64,000 bases of DNA, from NCBI RefSeq assembly GCF_000175935.2, contig NC_014837.1, forward strand, positions 3,348,001-3,412,000, in the 5' to 3' direction. Origin of the DNA: Pantoea sp. At-9b (GTDB lineage: Bacteria; Pseudomonadota; Gammaproteobacteria; Enterobacterales; Enterobacteriaceae). Every line of letters starts with the position of its first letter. Position 1 is the stretch's first letter. Under the pieces are notes generated by a model. It worked only from the letters and a program-made list of their open reading frames with translations, did not search any database and was not told where the DNA came from. The position numbers and the translations under genes are program-made. This document shows positions 1 to 8,997 of this stretch, one piece after another.

Positions 1-309
1 CGCCAGTTCGCAAACGCCCTGTTGGTCGAGTTTGCGCCCCTGAGGTGAAAGATAAATCACCTTAGCACCTTCCCCCGCCGCTGCTTTCGCTGCGTGGATG
101 GCGTCCCGTAAGGGTTGCACCATCATCAACATTCCCGGTCCGCCGCCGTAAGGACGATCGTCCACGGTACGGTGCCGGTCGTGCGTGAAGTCACGAGGAC
201 TCCAGCTCTCAATGTTGAGCAGGCCATTTTTTACTGCCCGGCCAGTTACCCCGTAATCGGTAATAGCGCGAAACATCTCTGGAAACAGGCTAATAACACC
301 AATCCACAT
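1..309 (-). CDS. trmD: tRNA (guanine-N1)-methyltransferase TrmD, N-terminal part (truncated by window edge)
   Basis: Methylates G37 at N1 in tRNAs with a G36pG37 sequence, using S-adenosylmethionine, which prevents +1 frameshifting. The first 103 codons are in the window, starting [20 protein letters not shown] as in E. coli TrmD; the gene runs off the left edge. The GGGPGM loop is at residues 55-60 and the start of the SpoU-TrmD trefoil-knot cofactor site (LSPQG) is at 87-91. It follows rimM by about 35 bp on the same strand, the usual rpsP-rimM-trmD-rplS operon order; rplS would lie just outside the window. The identification is secure, the C-terminal half is unseen. Confidence 0.96.
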   Translation of the reverse strand, partial: MWIGVISLFPEMFRAITDYGVTGRAVKNGLLNIESWSPRDFTHDRHRTVDDRPYGGGPGMLMMVQPLRDAIHAAKAAAGEGAKVIYLSPQGRKLDQQGVCELA

Positions 310-344
310 CGCGTTCGCCGTTGCGTTACCGGTTTGTCCGGAGA

Positions 345-893
345 TCAAAAACCAGGATCCCAATCTACTTCAATAGTGCCAGTAGAGAGATCGACTTTCT
401 TGATAACCTGTTCATCAAGAAACGGTATTAACCGCTCCTGTGCACCGAATGCATCTTTCAGGTTTGCCTTAACGACGAGGACGTCGTTCGAGCCGGTCTC
501 CATCAAATCAATGACTTTGCCCATTTCGTAGCCTTCGAGGTTTACGACTTTGCAACCCATAAGGTCTTTCCAGTAGTAATCACCCTCTTCCAGCGCCGGC
601 AGTTGCGCGGAATCAACCGTAATTTCGCAATTGGTTAATTGAGCCGCGGCATCCCGATCGTCAATGCCATTGACTTTGATGATCAGGTCCTGATTGTGGT
701 GCTTCCAGCCTTCCAGTTCGACCAGCTGCCATTGACCGGCATGCTGAATAAACCAAGGCTGATAGTCGAAGATACTTTCGGCTTCTTCGGTGGAAGAAAA
801 CACTTTGAGCCAGCCCCGAATGCCGTAAGCGGCACCCATCTTCCCCAGTACGACCGGGTTAGCGGGAGGCTGTGCGGCAGGTTTTCTGCTCAT
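345..893 (-). CDS. rimM: 16S rRNA processing protein RimM
   Basis: Ribosome maturation factor that binds S19 and helps form the head of the 30S subunit. The 182-residue product has the expected two parts: an N-terminal RimM beta-barrel (about residues 8-95, with [17 protein letters not shown]) and a C-terminal PRC barrel (about 97-180, with the YYWKDLMGC motif and an EVDWDPGF end). I chose the internal ATG giving MSRKPAAQ, because E. coli RimM also has 182 residues and begins MSKQ; an upstream in-frame start three codons earlier is possible. It lies 18 bp after rpsP and is co-transcribed with it and trmD. Confidence 0.97.
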   Translation of the reverse strand: MSRKPAAQPPANPVVLGKMGAAYGIRGWLKVFSSTEEAESIFDYQPWFIQHAGQWQLVELEGWKHHNQDLIIKVNGIDDRDAAAQLTNCEITVDSAQLPALEEGDYYWKDLMGCKVVNLEGYEMGKVIDLMETGSNDVLVVKANLKDAFGAQERLIPFLDEQVIKKVDLSTGTIEVDWDPGF

Positions 894-911
894 GCTCACC
901 ACCGTGACAGA

Positions 912-1160
912 TTAAGCTGCTTTTTTTGCTTCTTTGATCAGCGCATTAACGCGATCAGAAAGCGTTGCGCCCTGGCCAACCCAGTGCTCAATACGGTCCA
1001 GATCCAGACGCAGACCTTCAGCCTGACCAGCAGCGATCGGGTTGAAGAAACCTACGCGCTCGATGAAGCGACCGTTACGAGCATTGCGGCTGTCAGTAAC
1101 GACGACCTGATAGAACGGACGCTTTTTAGCGCCGTGACGTGCCAAACGAATGGTTACCAT
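912..1160 (-). CDS. rpsP: 30S ribosomal protein S16
   Basis: Structural protein of the 30S subunit body and an early assembly protein. It has 82 residues, exactly the E. coli length, starting [18 protein letters not shown]. The start at 1160 is set by homology and by a TGAGGATG ribosome-binding region just upstream; a longer in-frame extension exists but would read through the leader hairpin at 1187-1214. It is the first gene of the rpsP-rimM-trmD operon. The tract between ffh and this start is therefore both the end of the ffh transcript and the operon leader. Confidence 0.97.
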   Translation of the reverse strand: MVTIRLARHGAKKRPFYQVVVTDSRNARNGRFIERVGFFNPIAAGQAEGLRLDLDRIEHWVGQGATLSDRVNALIKEAKKAA

Positions 1161-1180
1161 AACATCCTCATTAGTTAATA

Positions 1181-1214
1181 AAACAACCGGGCCCCATCGA
1201 GGAACGGGGCCCGG
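1181..1214 (-). terminator. Rho-independent terminator or attenuator between ffh and rpsP
   Basis: Arms CCGGGCCCC (1187-1195) and GGGGCCCGG (1206-1214) form a perfect 9-bp stem around a 10-nt loop. Read on the minus strand it is followed by TTGTTTTATT. It lies downstream of ffh and only 26 bp before the rpsP start, so it can end ffh transcription and also act as a partial attenuator in the rpsP leader. Confidence 0.8.
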
Positions 1215-1302
1215 GTGCAATATAAAAAGCCCGAAAATTTTACTCATTTTGGCGCAAAAAGCAACCTGAGCATCTCACTTTTCCGGCATTTAGCCGGTCG
1301 AC

Positions 1303-2664
1303 TTAACGACCGGGGAATCCTGGCGGCATCATGCCCTTCATACTACGCATCATTTTCGCCATGCCGCCCTTCTTCATTTTCTTCATCATGCGCTGCATAT
1401 CATCGAACTGCTTCAGCAGTCGGTTAACATCCTGCACCTGCATGCCCGAACCCAGAGCGATACGACGCTTGCGGGAACCCTTAATGATTTCAGGCTTCTC
1501 ACGTTCTTTCCGCGTCATCGAGTTGATGATCGCTTCCATACGCACCAGCAGCTTATCGTCCATCTGTGATTTCACGTTATCCGGCAACTGTCCCATGCCC
1601 GGCAGCTTACCCATCAGGCTTGCCATGCCGCCCATGTTGCGCATTTGCTTTAGCTGCTCAAGGAAATCATTAAGGTCAAAGCCATCGCCGGTTTTCAGTT
1701 TCTTCGCCAGCTTTTCCGCTTGTTCGCGGTCAACCTTGCTTTCGATATCTTCAATCAGCGACAGTACATCGCCCATGCCGAGGATACGTGAGGCGATACG
1801 ATCCGGATAGAACGGCTCCAGCGCCTCCGTTTTCTCGCCGACACCCATGAATTTGATCGGCTTGCCGGTAATATGACGAATCGACAGCGCCGCACCACCG
1901 CGCGCATCACCATCGACTTTGGTCAGGATCACACCGGTCAGCGGCAGCGCTTCGTTGAACGCTTTCGCGGTGTTGGCGGCATCCTGGCCGGTCATCGCAT
2001 CGACAACAAACAGCGTTTCCACCGGATTGATCGCGGCATGAACCTGCTTGATTTCGTCCATCATCGCTTCGTCAACGTGCAGACGACCCGCGGTATCCAC
2101 TAACAGCACGTCATAGAACTGCAAACGCGCTTCTTTCAACGCATTGTTCACGATGTCGACGGGCTTCTGGCTCAGGTCAGACGGGCAGAAATCCACGCCT
2201 ACCTGTTGCGCCAGCGTTTCCAGCTGGCGGATCGCCGCCGGGCGATAGACGTCAGCGGAGACAACCAGCACTTTTTTCTTGTGCTTCTCACGCAGGAATT
2301 TACCCAGCTTCGCGACACTGGTGGTTTTACCGGCACCTTGCAGGCCCGCCATCAGCACCACAGCTGGCGGCTGGGCGGCGAGATTGAGTGCATTATTTTC
2401 TGCACCCATCGCCTCGACCAGTTCATTGCGAACAATTTTGATGAATTCCTGACCCGGAGTCAGGCTCTTGTTCACATCATGGCCGACCGCGCGCTCTTTG
2501 ACGCGGTTGATAAATTCACGGACCACCGGCAGCGCGACATCCGCTTCCAGCAACGCCATACGCACTTCACGCAGCGTGTCCTTGATGTTGTCTTCGGTCA
2601 GCCTTCCGCGGCCGCTAATATTGCGCAGGGTTTGCGACAAACGATCGGTTAAATTATCAAACAT
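1303..2664 (-). CDS. ffh: Signal recognition particle protein Ffh (SRP54)
   Basis: GTPase subunit of the signal recognition particle. With 4.5S RNA it binds hydrophobic signal sequences on translating ribosomes and hands them to FtsY at the membrane. The 453-residue product (same as E. coli) has an N domain (1-90), a G domain with P-loop GLQGAGKTT at 107-115, a DTAGR motif and a TKVDGDARGG motif, and a methionine-rich M domain from about 330 ending in MMRSMKGMMPPGFPGR. It is transcribed toward rpsP and divergently from ypjD, with the promoters presumably in 2665-2830. Confidence 0.98.
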   Translation of the reverse strand: MFDNLTDRLSQTLRNISGRGRLTEDNIKDTLREVRMALLEADVALPVVREFINRVKERAVGHDVNKSLTPGQEFIKIVRNELVEAMGAENNALNLAAQPPAVVLMAGLQGAGKTTSVAKLGKFLREKHKKKVLVVSADVYRPAAIRQLETLAQQVGVDFCPSDLSQKPVDIVNNALKEARLQFYDVLLVDTAGRLHVDEAMMDEIKQVHAAINPVETLFVVDAMTGQDAANTAKAFNEALPLTGVILTKVDGDARGGAALSIRHITGKPIKFMGVGEKTEALEPFYPDRIASRILGMGDVLSLIEDIESKVDREQAEKLAKKLKTGDGFDLNDFLEQLKQMRNMGGMASLMGKLPGMGQLPDNVKSQMDDKLLVRMEAIINSMTRKEREKPEIIKGSRKRRIALGSGMQVQDVNRLLKQFDDMQRMMKKMKKGGMAKMMRSMKGMMPPGFPGR

Positions 2665-2830
2665 GCTCTCTCACTTAGACACATAGCGAGGCCGCCAAGG
2701 CGACACAATGCGGCGGATTATAACACGAAGCCAGGCCGATCTCTGCAATTGCCCTTCAGATCGTTTGGAGCCTGCTGCGGCTGACGTTATACTAGTTTTT
2801 TCCTTATCTGACTGACACCTGAAAGGATCT

Positions 2831-3631
2831 ATGTTCGTTTTTGCGATCGTGGCGCTGTTCGCCTACTCTCTCAGCCTTGCTTTGATCATCCCCAGCCTGC
2901 TGAAACGCAATGGGGGCTGGCGGCGCTTTGCTGTGCTCTCTGCCTGTGTGGCGCTAATCGCCCACGCTGTGGCGTTACAACAACGTATTTTTGCCGTCGA
3001 TAACGGACAAAATCTTAGCCTGCTGAATATTGGCTCGCTGGTCAGCCTGCTGATCTGCGCCATTATGACTATCGTCGCATCGCGTAATCGGGGCTGGTTG
3101 CTACTGCCGGTTGTCTACAGCTTTGCCCTGATCAACCTGGCCTTTGCTACCTTCGTGCCCAATGCCTTTATTACGCACCTGGAAACCACACCGGGCATGA
3201 TGATCCACATTGGTCTGTCGCTGTTTGCTTACGCCACCCTGATCATTGCGGCCCTGTATGCGTTGCAGCTGGCGTGGATCGACTACCAACTGAAAAATAA
3301 AAAGCTGGCGTTCACGCAGGACATGCCGCCGTTACTCAGCATTGAGCGCAAAATGTTCCACATCACGCAAATTGGTGTGGTGCTGCTGACGTTGGTGCTG
3401 GTGACTGGCCTGTTCTATATGCACAATTTGTTCAGCGCCGAGAATGTAGATAAAGCGGTGTTGTCGATTATTGCCTGGTTTGTTTATATCGTTTTGCTCT
3501 GGGGACACTATCACGAGGGCTGGCGCGGTCGTCGCGTCGTCTGGTTCAACTGCAGCGGTGCAATTTTGCTGACGATGGCCTATTTCGGCAGCCGTGTACT
3601 GCAACACCTGCTCACCCAATCGTCTCACTAA
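2831..3631 (+). CDS. ypjD: Inner membrane protein YpjD, cytochrome c assembly (CcsA/HemX-like) family
   Basis: A 266-residue polytopic membrane protein, closely similar to E. coli YpjD throughout. I count about eight hydrophobic helices. The C-terminal WGHYHEGWRGRR segment corresponds to the conserved region of the cytochrome c assembly/HemX family. Its function in enterobacteria is not established; relatives handle haem or assist cytochrome c maturation. It begins with ATG after an AAAGGA ribosome-binding site. corB starts 13 bp after its stop, so the two are probably one transcript. Confidence 0.92.
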   Translation: MFVFAIVALFAYSLSLALIIPSLLKRNGGWRRFAVLSACVALIAHAVALQQRIFAVDNGQNLSLLNIGSLVSLLICAIMTIVASRNRGWLLLPVVYSFALINLAFATFVPNAFITHLETTPGMMIHIGLSLFAYATLIIAALYALQLAWIDYQLKNKKLAFTQDMPPLLSIERKMFHITQIGVVLLTLVLVTGLFYMHNLFSAENVDKAVLSIIAWFVYIVLLWGHYHEGWRGRRVVWFNCSGAILLTMAYFGSRVLQHLLTQSSH

Positions 3632-3644
3632 AGGAATTTTTGCG

Positions 3645-4931
3645 TTGGAACATGTTTCAACCACCACGTTGATCATCACCCTGGTCATCATGGTGCTGGT
3701 CTCGGCCTATTTCTCCGGTTCAGAGACCGGCATGATGACGCTCAACCGCTACAAACTGCGCCATCAGGCGAAAAACGGTCAACGTAGCGCCCGTCGCGTC
3801 GAAAAACTGCTGCGCCGTCCGGATCGCCTGATTAGCCTGGTGCTGATTGGTAACAACCTGGTCAACATCCTGGCATCAGCCTTAGGTACCATTGTCGGCA
3901 TGCGTTTATACGGCGACGCCGGTGTGGCGATTGCCACCGGTGTGCTGACCTTCGTGGTGTTGGTGTTTGCCGAGGTACTGCCGAAAACTATCGCGGCGCT
4001 CTACCCGGAGAAGGTCGCTTATCCCAGCAGTTTCCTGCTGACGCCGCTGCAATACGTGATGCTGCCGCTGGTCTGGCTGCTGAATACCATTACCCGCATT
4101 TTGATGCGTATGGTCGGCATCAAAACCGATGGTTCAATTAACTCCGCATTGAGCAAAGAGGAGTTACGCACCATTGTGTATGAATCGCGTAGCCTGATGT
4201 CACGCCGTAACCAGGATATGCTGCTGTCAGTGCTGGACCTGGAAAAGGTCGGCGTTGAAGACATCATGGTGCCGCGTAACGAGATCGTCGGCATCAACGT
4301 CAATGACGACTGGAAATCCGTGGTGCGTCAGCTTAGCCACTCTCCGCATGGCCGCATTGTCTTGTTTCGCGACTCGCTGGACGACTGTGTCGGCATGCTG
4401 CGTGTGCGTGAAGCCTGGCGCATGATGACCGAGAAAAAAGAGTTCAACAAAGAGACGCTGCTGCGCGCTGCCGATGAAATCTACTACGTGCCGGAAGGAA
4501 CGCCACTGAACGTTCAGTTGGTGAAATTTCAACGTAATAAGAAGAAGGTCGGACTGGTCGTTGATGAATACGGCGATATCAAAGGTTTGGTAACCATCGA
4601 AGATATTCTTGAAGAAATCGTCGGTGACTTCACCACGTCAATGTCACCAACGCTGGCGGAAGAAGTGATGCCGCAGACTGACGGCTCAGTGCTGATTGAA
4701 GGCGGCGCTAACGTGCGTGAAATTAACAAAGCGTTCAACTGGTCGCTGCCGGAAGAGGAAGCCCGCACCATTAATGGCATGCTGCTGGAAGTGCTGGAAG
4801 AGATTCCACAGGTCAATACCCAGGTTCAGGTCGGCAAGTACGATATCGATATTCTCGATGTACAGGACAACATGGTGAAGCAGGTACGCATTACACCGCA
4901 CACGCCACTGAAATCATCGATTGGTTCCTGA
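3645..4931 (+). CDS. corB: CNNM/CorB-type magnesium transport protein (YfjD), TTG start
   Basis: Membrane protein of the DUF21-CBS (CNNM/CorB) family, associated with Mg2+ efflux or Co2+/Mg2+ homeostasis. From the N-terminus: a four-helix DUF21 transmembrane domain (about 1-190, with YFSGSETGMM), two CBS domains (about 200-325, including IMVPRNEIVGI), and a CorC_HlyC C-terminal domain (about 345-420). Homology to E. coli YfjD (MEHISTTTL) places the start at the TTG at 3645 (LEHVSTTTL), with AAGGA about ten bases upstream. The longer reading frame from 3594 would overlap ypjD and has no homologous extension. The terminator at 4935-4963 ends the transcript. Confidence 0.93.
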   Translation: MEHVSTTTLIITLVIMVLVSAYFSGSETGMMTLNRYKLRHQAKNGQRSARRVEKLLRRPDRLISLVLIGNNLVNILASALGTIVGMRLYGDAGVAIATGVLTFVVLVFAEVLPKTIAALYPEKVAYPSSFLLTPLQYVMLPLVWLLNTITRILMRMVGIKTDGSINSALSKEELRTIVYESRSLMSRRNQDMLLSVLDLEKVGVEDIMVPRNEIVGINVNDDWKSVVRQLSHSPHGRIVLFRDSLDDCVGMLRVREAWRMMTEKKEFNKETLLRAADEIYYVPEGTPLNVQLVKFQRNKKKVGLVVDEYGDIKGLVTIEDILEEIVGDFTTSMSPTLAEEVMPQTDGSVLIEGGANVREINKAFNWSLPEEEARTINGMLLEVLEEIPQVNTQVQVGKYDIDILDVQDNMVKQVRITPHTPLKSSIGS

Positions 4932-4934
4932 CAT

Positions 4935-4963
4935 AAAAATGCCGCGATAAACGCGGCATTTTT
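4935..4963. terminator. Bidirectional rho-independent terminator between corB and luxS
   Basis: AATGCCGCG (4938-4946) pairs with CGCGGCATT (4952-4960) around a 5-nt loop. The stem is flanked by A-tract and T-tract, so it works for corB on the plus strand and luxS on the minus strand. Confidence 0.9.
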
Positions 4964-4982
4964 CTTTCTGCAGCAACAGCAA

Positions 4983-5498
4983 CTAGATGTGCAGTTCGTG
5001 CAGTTTTTCTGCCGGCAGTTTCAGATCGTCGTTGTAGTTAACGCCAATCTCGTGTGCCAGCACATTGCGAGCAATCTGTTGCGCTTCGTCCAGTGAGTGC
5101 AGCTTGTAGCTACCACACTGATACTCGTTCAATTCCGGGATCTGGTTCTGCTCTTTCACTTTCAGAACGTCTTCCATCGCCCCTTTCCACGCTTTTGCCA
5201 CACGTTGCTCGTCCGGCGCACCAATCAGGCTCATGTAAAAACCGGTACGGCAACCCATCGGCGAGATATCGACGATTTCAACGCCTTCACCATTCAGGTG
5301 GTTACGCATAAATCCGGCGAAAAGATGCTCCAGCGTATGAATACCGCGCTCGGTCAGAATTTCTTTGTTCGGTCGGCAGAAGCGCAGGTCAAAAACGGTG
5401 ATGGTATCGCCATGAGGAGTTTTCATGGTTTTTGCTACACGCACTGCGGGCGCGCCCATGATGGTGTGATCTACAGTAAAACTATCCAGCAGTGGCAT
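4983..5498 (-). CDS. luxS: S-ribosylhomocysteine lyase LuxS
   Basis: Cleaves S-ribosylhomocysteine to homocysteine and DPD, the precursor of autoinducer-2, in the activated methyl cycle. The 171-residue product keeps the metal ligands His54 and His58 (HTLEH motif) and Cys128 (YQCGS), and the catalytic Cys83 (MGCRTGFY). The start is fixed by homology ([11 protein letters not shown]) and a strong AGGAGGTGACA ribosome-binding site. The upstream region holds the oppositely oriented sRNA micA, so the luxS promoter and the micA gene occupy the same luxS-gshA gap. Confidence 0.98.
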   Translation of the reverse strand: MPLLDSFTVDHTIMGAPAVRVAKTMKTPHGDTITVFDLRFCRPNKEILTERGIHTLEHLFAGFMRNHLNGEGVEIVDISPMGCRTGFYMSLIGAPDEQRVAKAWKGAMEDVLKVKEQNQIPELNEYQCGSYKLHSLDEAQQIARNVLAHEIGVNYNDDLKLPAEKLHELHI

Positions 5499-5534
5499 AT
5501 TGTCACCTCCTGTTTTGAGAATTTTTTTAAAACG

Positions 5535-5565
5535 ATGAAACTTTTCTGTTCGCCCAACGTCTGAA
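5535..5565 (+). promoter_or_regulatory. Sigma-E (RpoE) promoter of micA
   Basis: GAAACTT (5537-5543, resembling the sigma-E -35 GGAACTT) and TCTGA (5560-5564) are 16 bp apart. The predicted +1 is G5571, the first base of the micA homology. This matches the known sigma-E control of MicA in E. coli. Confidence 0.85.
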
Positions 5566-5570
5566 TATAT

Positions 5571-5645
5571 GAAAGACGCGCATTTGTTATCATCATCCCT
5601 GACAACAGAGATGTTAATTCGGCCACAGTGATGTGGCCTTTTCTT
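5571..5645 (+). ncRNA. micA: MicA small regulatory RNA
   Basis: Hfq-dependent trans-acting sRNA that blocks translation of ompA and other outer-membrane protein mRNAs under envelope stress. The 5' part, GAAAGACGCGCATTTGTTAT followed by CATCATCCCTGA, is the same as E. coli MicA, so the target-pairing seed is conserved. The middle has drifted. The 3' end is a GGCCACA/TGTGGCC hairpin (5621-5637) followed by TTTTCTTTTT, the intrinsic terminator. Position (between luxS and gshA) and orientation (opposite to both) also match. The exact 3' end in the T-run is uncertain. Confidence 0.95.
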
Positions 5646-5646
5646 T

Positions 5647-7209
5647 TTACCCTTCCCGGCTGGCGAGATAGCTGGCGAAATCCAGCGTATCACTCTGTTC
5701 CAGCTTCTCTTGCGCGAGCACTGAATCCTGTGCCTGACGCGTAAAATCATCCTCGCTCAGCACCTCAAGCGGCTCCTCACACAGCAGATGACGATACTGT
5801 TCAGCCAGTGCCACACCGGTTCCGGTTAAACCATTTTCCTTCATGGCATGAAGGATGCGCGCCGAATAGGTTAGCTCAGGATCGTCAAACGATGCCACCA
5901 GTTGATCGCAAACCTGTTGATATTGCGTGCTGCCTTCATTGCTGTCGAGCACTTCCGCCACGCGATGCAGGTCCGCAAACAATGCCTTACCGACTTCAAC
6001 CAGCGTATGCTGGGGTTCACTGCACCCCACGGCAATCATCTGACCTGGCTTACGGCCTTCGAGCACCACACGATTCCAGTTTTTGCGACTACACAGCAAC
6101 TCATCCGCACTCATTTCTGGCGCATCTGCCAGCGTACACCAAATCAGGAACAAGTCGAGGAAACGCACCTGGTTCGCATCCACGCCGATTGCAGAGAACG
6201 GATTGATGTCCAGCGAGCGAACTTCAATGTATTCAATACCGCCGCGTTGCAGCGCATCTGAAGGCGCTTCACCGCTACGCGTCACGCGCTTCGGACGAAT
6301 CGGCGCATATAATTCGTTCTCGATTTGCAGCACATTGGTGTTCAGCTGCAACCAGTTGCCGTCAGCATCTTTGGTGCCAATCGCCGCATAGTCCTCAGAA
6401 GGCGTCTTGATGGCGGCTTTCAACGCGGCAACATACCCTTCCAGCGAGTTAAAGGTAATGCCCAACCCACTTTGCGATTTATTGGTATAACCGAGGTCGC
6501 TCAGACGCAGCGAGGTGGCATACGGCAGCCATAGTGTCCCCTGGTCGTTCGTTTCAAACGGCAGGTTACTGTCCCGGCCTTGCAGGAAGCTGGAGCAAAT
6601 CGCGGGCGATGCGCCAAACAGATACGGAATCACCCAGCCGAAACGGTAGTAGTTACGAATAAGACGCAGATAACCGGCGGAGATGGTTTCTTTACCGCTT
6701 TCCGCATCTTTGACATCCGCCCACTCACGCCAAAATGACAACGGTAGCGAGAAGTTGTAATGGATACCTGAAATGGTCTGCATCAACGCGCCATAGCGGT
6801 TTTTCAGGCCCTGGCGATACAGCGTCTTCATTTTGCCGATATTGGAGCTGCCGTACTGCGCCAGCTCGATTTTATCCGCATCTTCAATGATACAGGGCAT
6901 GCTAAACGGCCACATGCGCTCCTGACCCAATTCACGTGCCACATGGCGGTGAATGTCGCGCAGGAAACTGAGCATGTGATCGATGTTCTGATCAACAGGC
7001 GTGATGAACTCCAACAGCGTTTCGGCAAAATCGGTGGTAATCCAATCGTGCTTCAGCGCAGAACCCAGGGACTCTGGGTGCCCGGTGGTTGCCAGGTGGC
7101 CATCCGGCTCGACACGCAACGTTTCGCGTTCAATGCCACGGCCGATACCCTTTAACGCGTCGGGATGCGCTTCCAGCCAGGAAAGCGCTTTTGATACGTC
7201 CGGGATCAC
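5647..7209 (-). CDS. gshA: Glutamate-cysteine ligase (gamma-glutamylcysteine synthetase), GTG start
   Basis: Joins L-glutamate and L-cysteine in an ATP-dependent reaction, the first step of glutathione synthesis. The 520-residue product is colinear with E. coli GshA (518), including [26 protein letters not shown], the [20 protein letters not shown] region and [12 protein letters not shown]. The start is taken at GTG ([16 protein letters not shown]), preceded by GGGAGG seven bases upstream; the E. coli gene also has a non-ATG start here. An in-frame ATG 14 codons upstream ([10 protein letters not shown]) has a poorer site and no homologous extension. Glutathione itself is completed by gshB, not in the window. 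Confidence 0.96.
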   Translation of the reverse strand: MIPDVSKALSWLEAHPDALKGIGRGIERETLRVEPDGHLATTGHPESLGSALKHDWITTDFAETLLEFITPVDQNIDHMLSFLRDIHRHVARELGQERMWPFSMPCIIEDADKIELAQYGSSNIGKMKTLYRQGLKNRYGALMQTISGIHYNFSLPLSFWREWADVKDAESGKETISAGYLRLIRNYYRFGWVIPYLFGASPAICSSFLQGRDSNLPFETNDQGTLWLPYATSLRLSDLGYTNKSQSGLGITFNSLEGYVAALKAAIKTPSEDYAAIGTKDADGNWLQLNTNVLQIENELYAPIRPKRVTRSGEAPSDALQRGGIEYIEVRSLDINPFSAIGVDANQVRFLDLFLIWCTLADAPEMSADELLCSRKNWNRVVLEGRKPGQMIAVGCSEPQHTLVEVGKALFADLHRVAEVLDSNEGSTQYQQVCDQLVASFDDPELTYSARILHAMKENGLTGTGVALAEQYRHLLCEEPLEVLSEDDFTRQAQDSVLAQEKLEQSDTLDFASYLASREG

Positions 7210-7282
7210 ATTAACCTCCCGCTGTGCGAATAATTTATTTTTGTTCAGCATAATGTTAACCGTAGCCTCGAATCTGTGCGAA

Positions 7283-7711
7283 TCAATGCCACCATTGCAA
7301 ACCTTGCAAAGTGACCGTCGCGATAACGATGTAACGCAGTGTTTTACCGATGGCGAGAAACAACAACGCCGGAAGCCAGCCAACGCGCAACCAGCCTGCG
7401 AAGACGCAGAGCAGATCGCCCACCACGGGTAGCCAGCTAAACAGCAGGGCTGCAGGTCCGAATCGGTGTAACCACGTCATTGCTGTGTTATGCCATCGCC
7501 CCTGCCCTTTTGGTGGCATCAGGCGACCAAGAAAAATGTTCGTCAGACCGCCCAGCGTGTTTCCCACTGATGCAGCCAATAGCAACCCATAGACCGAGCC
7601 TTTTTGGGCGATCAACAGGGCAACCAGCATCGCTTCTGAGCTCCCCGGAAGGAGAGTGGCACTCAGAAAGCTACTGCCAAATAACGAGCCATAAGTCAGA
7701 AAGTCATTCAC
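7283..7711 (-). CDS. yqaA: YqaA family inner membrane protein (SNARE-associated/DedA-like)
   Basis: A 142-residue hydrophobic protein with about four membrane segments, aligned end to end with E. coli Yqa[18 protein letters not shown] near the N-terminus, [11 protein letters not shown] in the middle, [16 protein letters not shown] and a WWH C-terminus. The family resembles DedA proteins; the conserved acidic and glycine residues fit a transport role, but the substrate is unknown. Its start overlaps the end of yqaB by 4 bp, so the two are translationally coupled; gshA follows 73 bp downstream. Confidence 0.9.
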   Translation of the reverse strand: MNDFLTYGSLFGSSFLSATLLPGSSEAMLVALLIAQKGSVYGLLLAASVGNTLGGLTNIFLGRLMPPKGQGRWHNTAMTWLHRFGPAALLFSWLPVVGDLLCVFAGWLRVGWLPALLFLAIGKTLRYIVIATVTLQGLQWWH

Positions 7712-8274
7712 AGTAAACGGACATCAACCACATCCATACCTGCCGCTTTGGCTGCCTGCACGCCAAAATCAGCATCTTCAAATACCACACAACGCGCGGG
7801 TGCGACGCCCATCAGCTCGGCGCAACGCAAAAAGGTATCCGGTTGCGGTTTATGGCGCTGAACATCATCGGCGCCGACGACTGCGGTAAAAAGATGATAT
7901 ACGCCCAACTGCTTCAACAGCGCTTCCGCCAGGCTATGTTCGCTGCCGGTCCCGACGGCCATTGGGCGACGGCCATGATATGCCTTCACCACCTCCATCA
8001 ATGGCAACGGACGAACACCTTCCAGCAGCATCGCTTTGAAGACCTGAGTCTTTTCCGCCGCCAACTGATGCGGATCATGCGAGGCGTTGTTTTGCTCGAT
8101 GATAAATTGCGCCAACTGCCAAGTAGGCGCACCGTTGAAGCCCACCATTTTTTCGTCGTCAATGGCGAAACCATAGCGGCTGAGCACCTGATGCCAGGCT
8201 TTTCGATGTGTCGGCTCAGAATCGAGAATCGTGCCGTCCATATCGAAAATCAAGGCGTCATATTGGTCGTACAT
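7708..8274 (-). CDS. yqaB: HAD-family sugar phosphatase YqaB (fructose-1-phosphatase)
   Basis: A 188-residue haloacid dehalogenase phosphatase; E. coli YqaB dephosphorylates fructose-1-phosphate and 6-phosphogluconate. Motif I is FDMDGT with nucleophile Asp11 and acid/base Asp13, motif II is AVGTGS, and the C-terminal motif is FEDADFGVQAAKAAGMD. The start ATG at 8274 gives the E. coli length and has GGAG five bases upstream; a GTG two codons earlier overlaps that ribosome-binding site and is less likely. It is the first gene of a yqaB-yqaA pair. Confidence 0.92.
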   Translation of the reverse strand: MYDQYDALIFDMDGTILDSEPTHRKAWHQVLSRYGFAIDDEKMVGFNGAPTWQLAQFIIEQNNASHDPHQLAAEKTQVFKAMLLEGVRPLPLMEVVKAYHGRRPMAVGTGSEHSLAEALLKQLGVYHLFTAVVGADDVQRHKPQPDTFLRCAELMGVAPARCVVFEDADFGVQAAKAAGMDVVDVRLL

Positions 8275-8482
8275 TGTCACTCCGGACGTCCTGCAAAGGT
8301 GCCCTTACTTTAACGTAATGCGTTCAGGTTGTCGCCAGGTGTGCTTAACAGCAAATGCTTTGAAAGCATTAGCAATTTTGGATTTAAGAAAAAGGTGAGA
8401 AAACGGTGCCGCGCATAAATGACGGTTAATTCAGTGTTTTGGGGGGAACGGGCAGATGACAAAGATTGCGAGGGTAAGGCGA

Positions 8483-8559
8483 TGGTGCATCCAGGAGGAT
8501 TCGAACCTCCGACCGCTCGGTTCGTAGCCGAGTACTCTATCCAGCTGAGCTATGGATGC
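8483..8559 (-). tRNA. tRNA-Arg (anticodon ACG), fourth copy of the array
   Basis: 77 nt including encoded CCA. GCATCCA acceptor stem, anticodon loop CTACGAA and TTCGAAT T-loop. The ACG wobble base is expected to be deaminated to inosine by TadA. It is the last gene of the Ser-Arg(x4) operon, equivalent to argQ. Confidence 0.98.
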
Positions 8560-8612
8560 ATTGAGAGTTTTTCTTGCGACGGACTCACTAAATCTGGTGA
8601 TGAGACAAAGAA

Positions 8613-8689
8613 TGGTGCATCCAGGAGGATTCGAACCTCCGACCGCTCGGTTCGTAGCCGAGTACTCTATCCAGCTGAGCTATGGATGC
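8613..8689 (-). tRNA. tRNA-Arg (anticodon ACG), third copy
   Basis: 77 nt with encoded CCA, identical to the other three Arg-ACG copies. Its spacer to the next copy starts with nearly the same bases as the neighbouring spacer (ATTGAGAG), a sign of tandem duplication. Confidence 0.98.
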
Positions 8690-8747
8690 ATTGAGAGATT
8701 TTCTTACGATGGACTAACTGAAATCAACCTGGGAATGATACGAAGAA

Positions 8748-8824
8748 TGGTGCATCCAGGAGGATTCGAACCTCCGACCGCTCGGTTCGTAGCCGAGTAC
8801 TCTATCCAGCTGAGCTATGGATGC
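8748..8824 (-). tRNA. tRNA-Arg (anticodon ACG), second copy
   Basis: 77 nt with encoded CCA, identical to the other copies. Part of the serV-argV-argY-argZ-argQ type operon also found next to csrA in E. coli. Confidence 0.98.
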
Positions 8825-8911
8825 ATTTCTGAAAATTCTTGTACAACGCAGGGTGCTAACAACTCACCACGAAAGGAACTGCTCGTTCACTCTTTACGAC
8901 ATCTTTTTCGA

Positions 8912-8988
8912 TGGTGCATCCAGGAGGATTCGAACCTCCGACCGCTCGGTTCGTAGCCGAGTACTCTATCCAGCTGAGCTATGGATGC
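8912..8988 (-). tRNA. tRNA-Arg (anticodon ACG), first copy
   Basis: 77 nt with encoded CCA, identical to the other copies, starting 9 bp after the end of tRNA-Ser. Corresponds in position to argV. Confidence 0.98.
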
Positions 8989-8997
8989 ATCGAAAAA

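Noticed and set aside
8351..8373. Hairpin with AATGCTTT/AAAGCATT arms between yqaB and the last tRNA-Arg
   Set aside because: Looked like a terminator of the tRNA operon, but no T-run follows on the minus strand and it is about 110 bp past the last tRNA; left unassigned.
8419..8956. Plus-strand reading frames encoding [20 protein letters not shown] repeats
   Set aside because: They are translations of the antisense strand of the tandem tRNA-Arg genes, a well-known source of false proteins.
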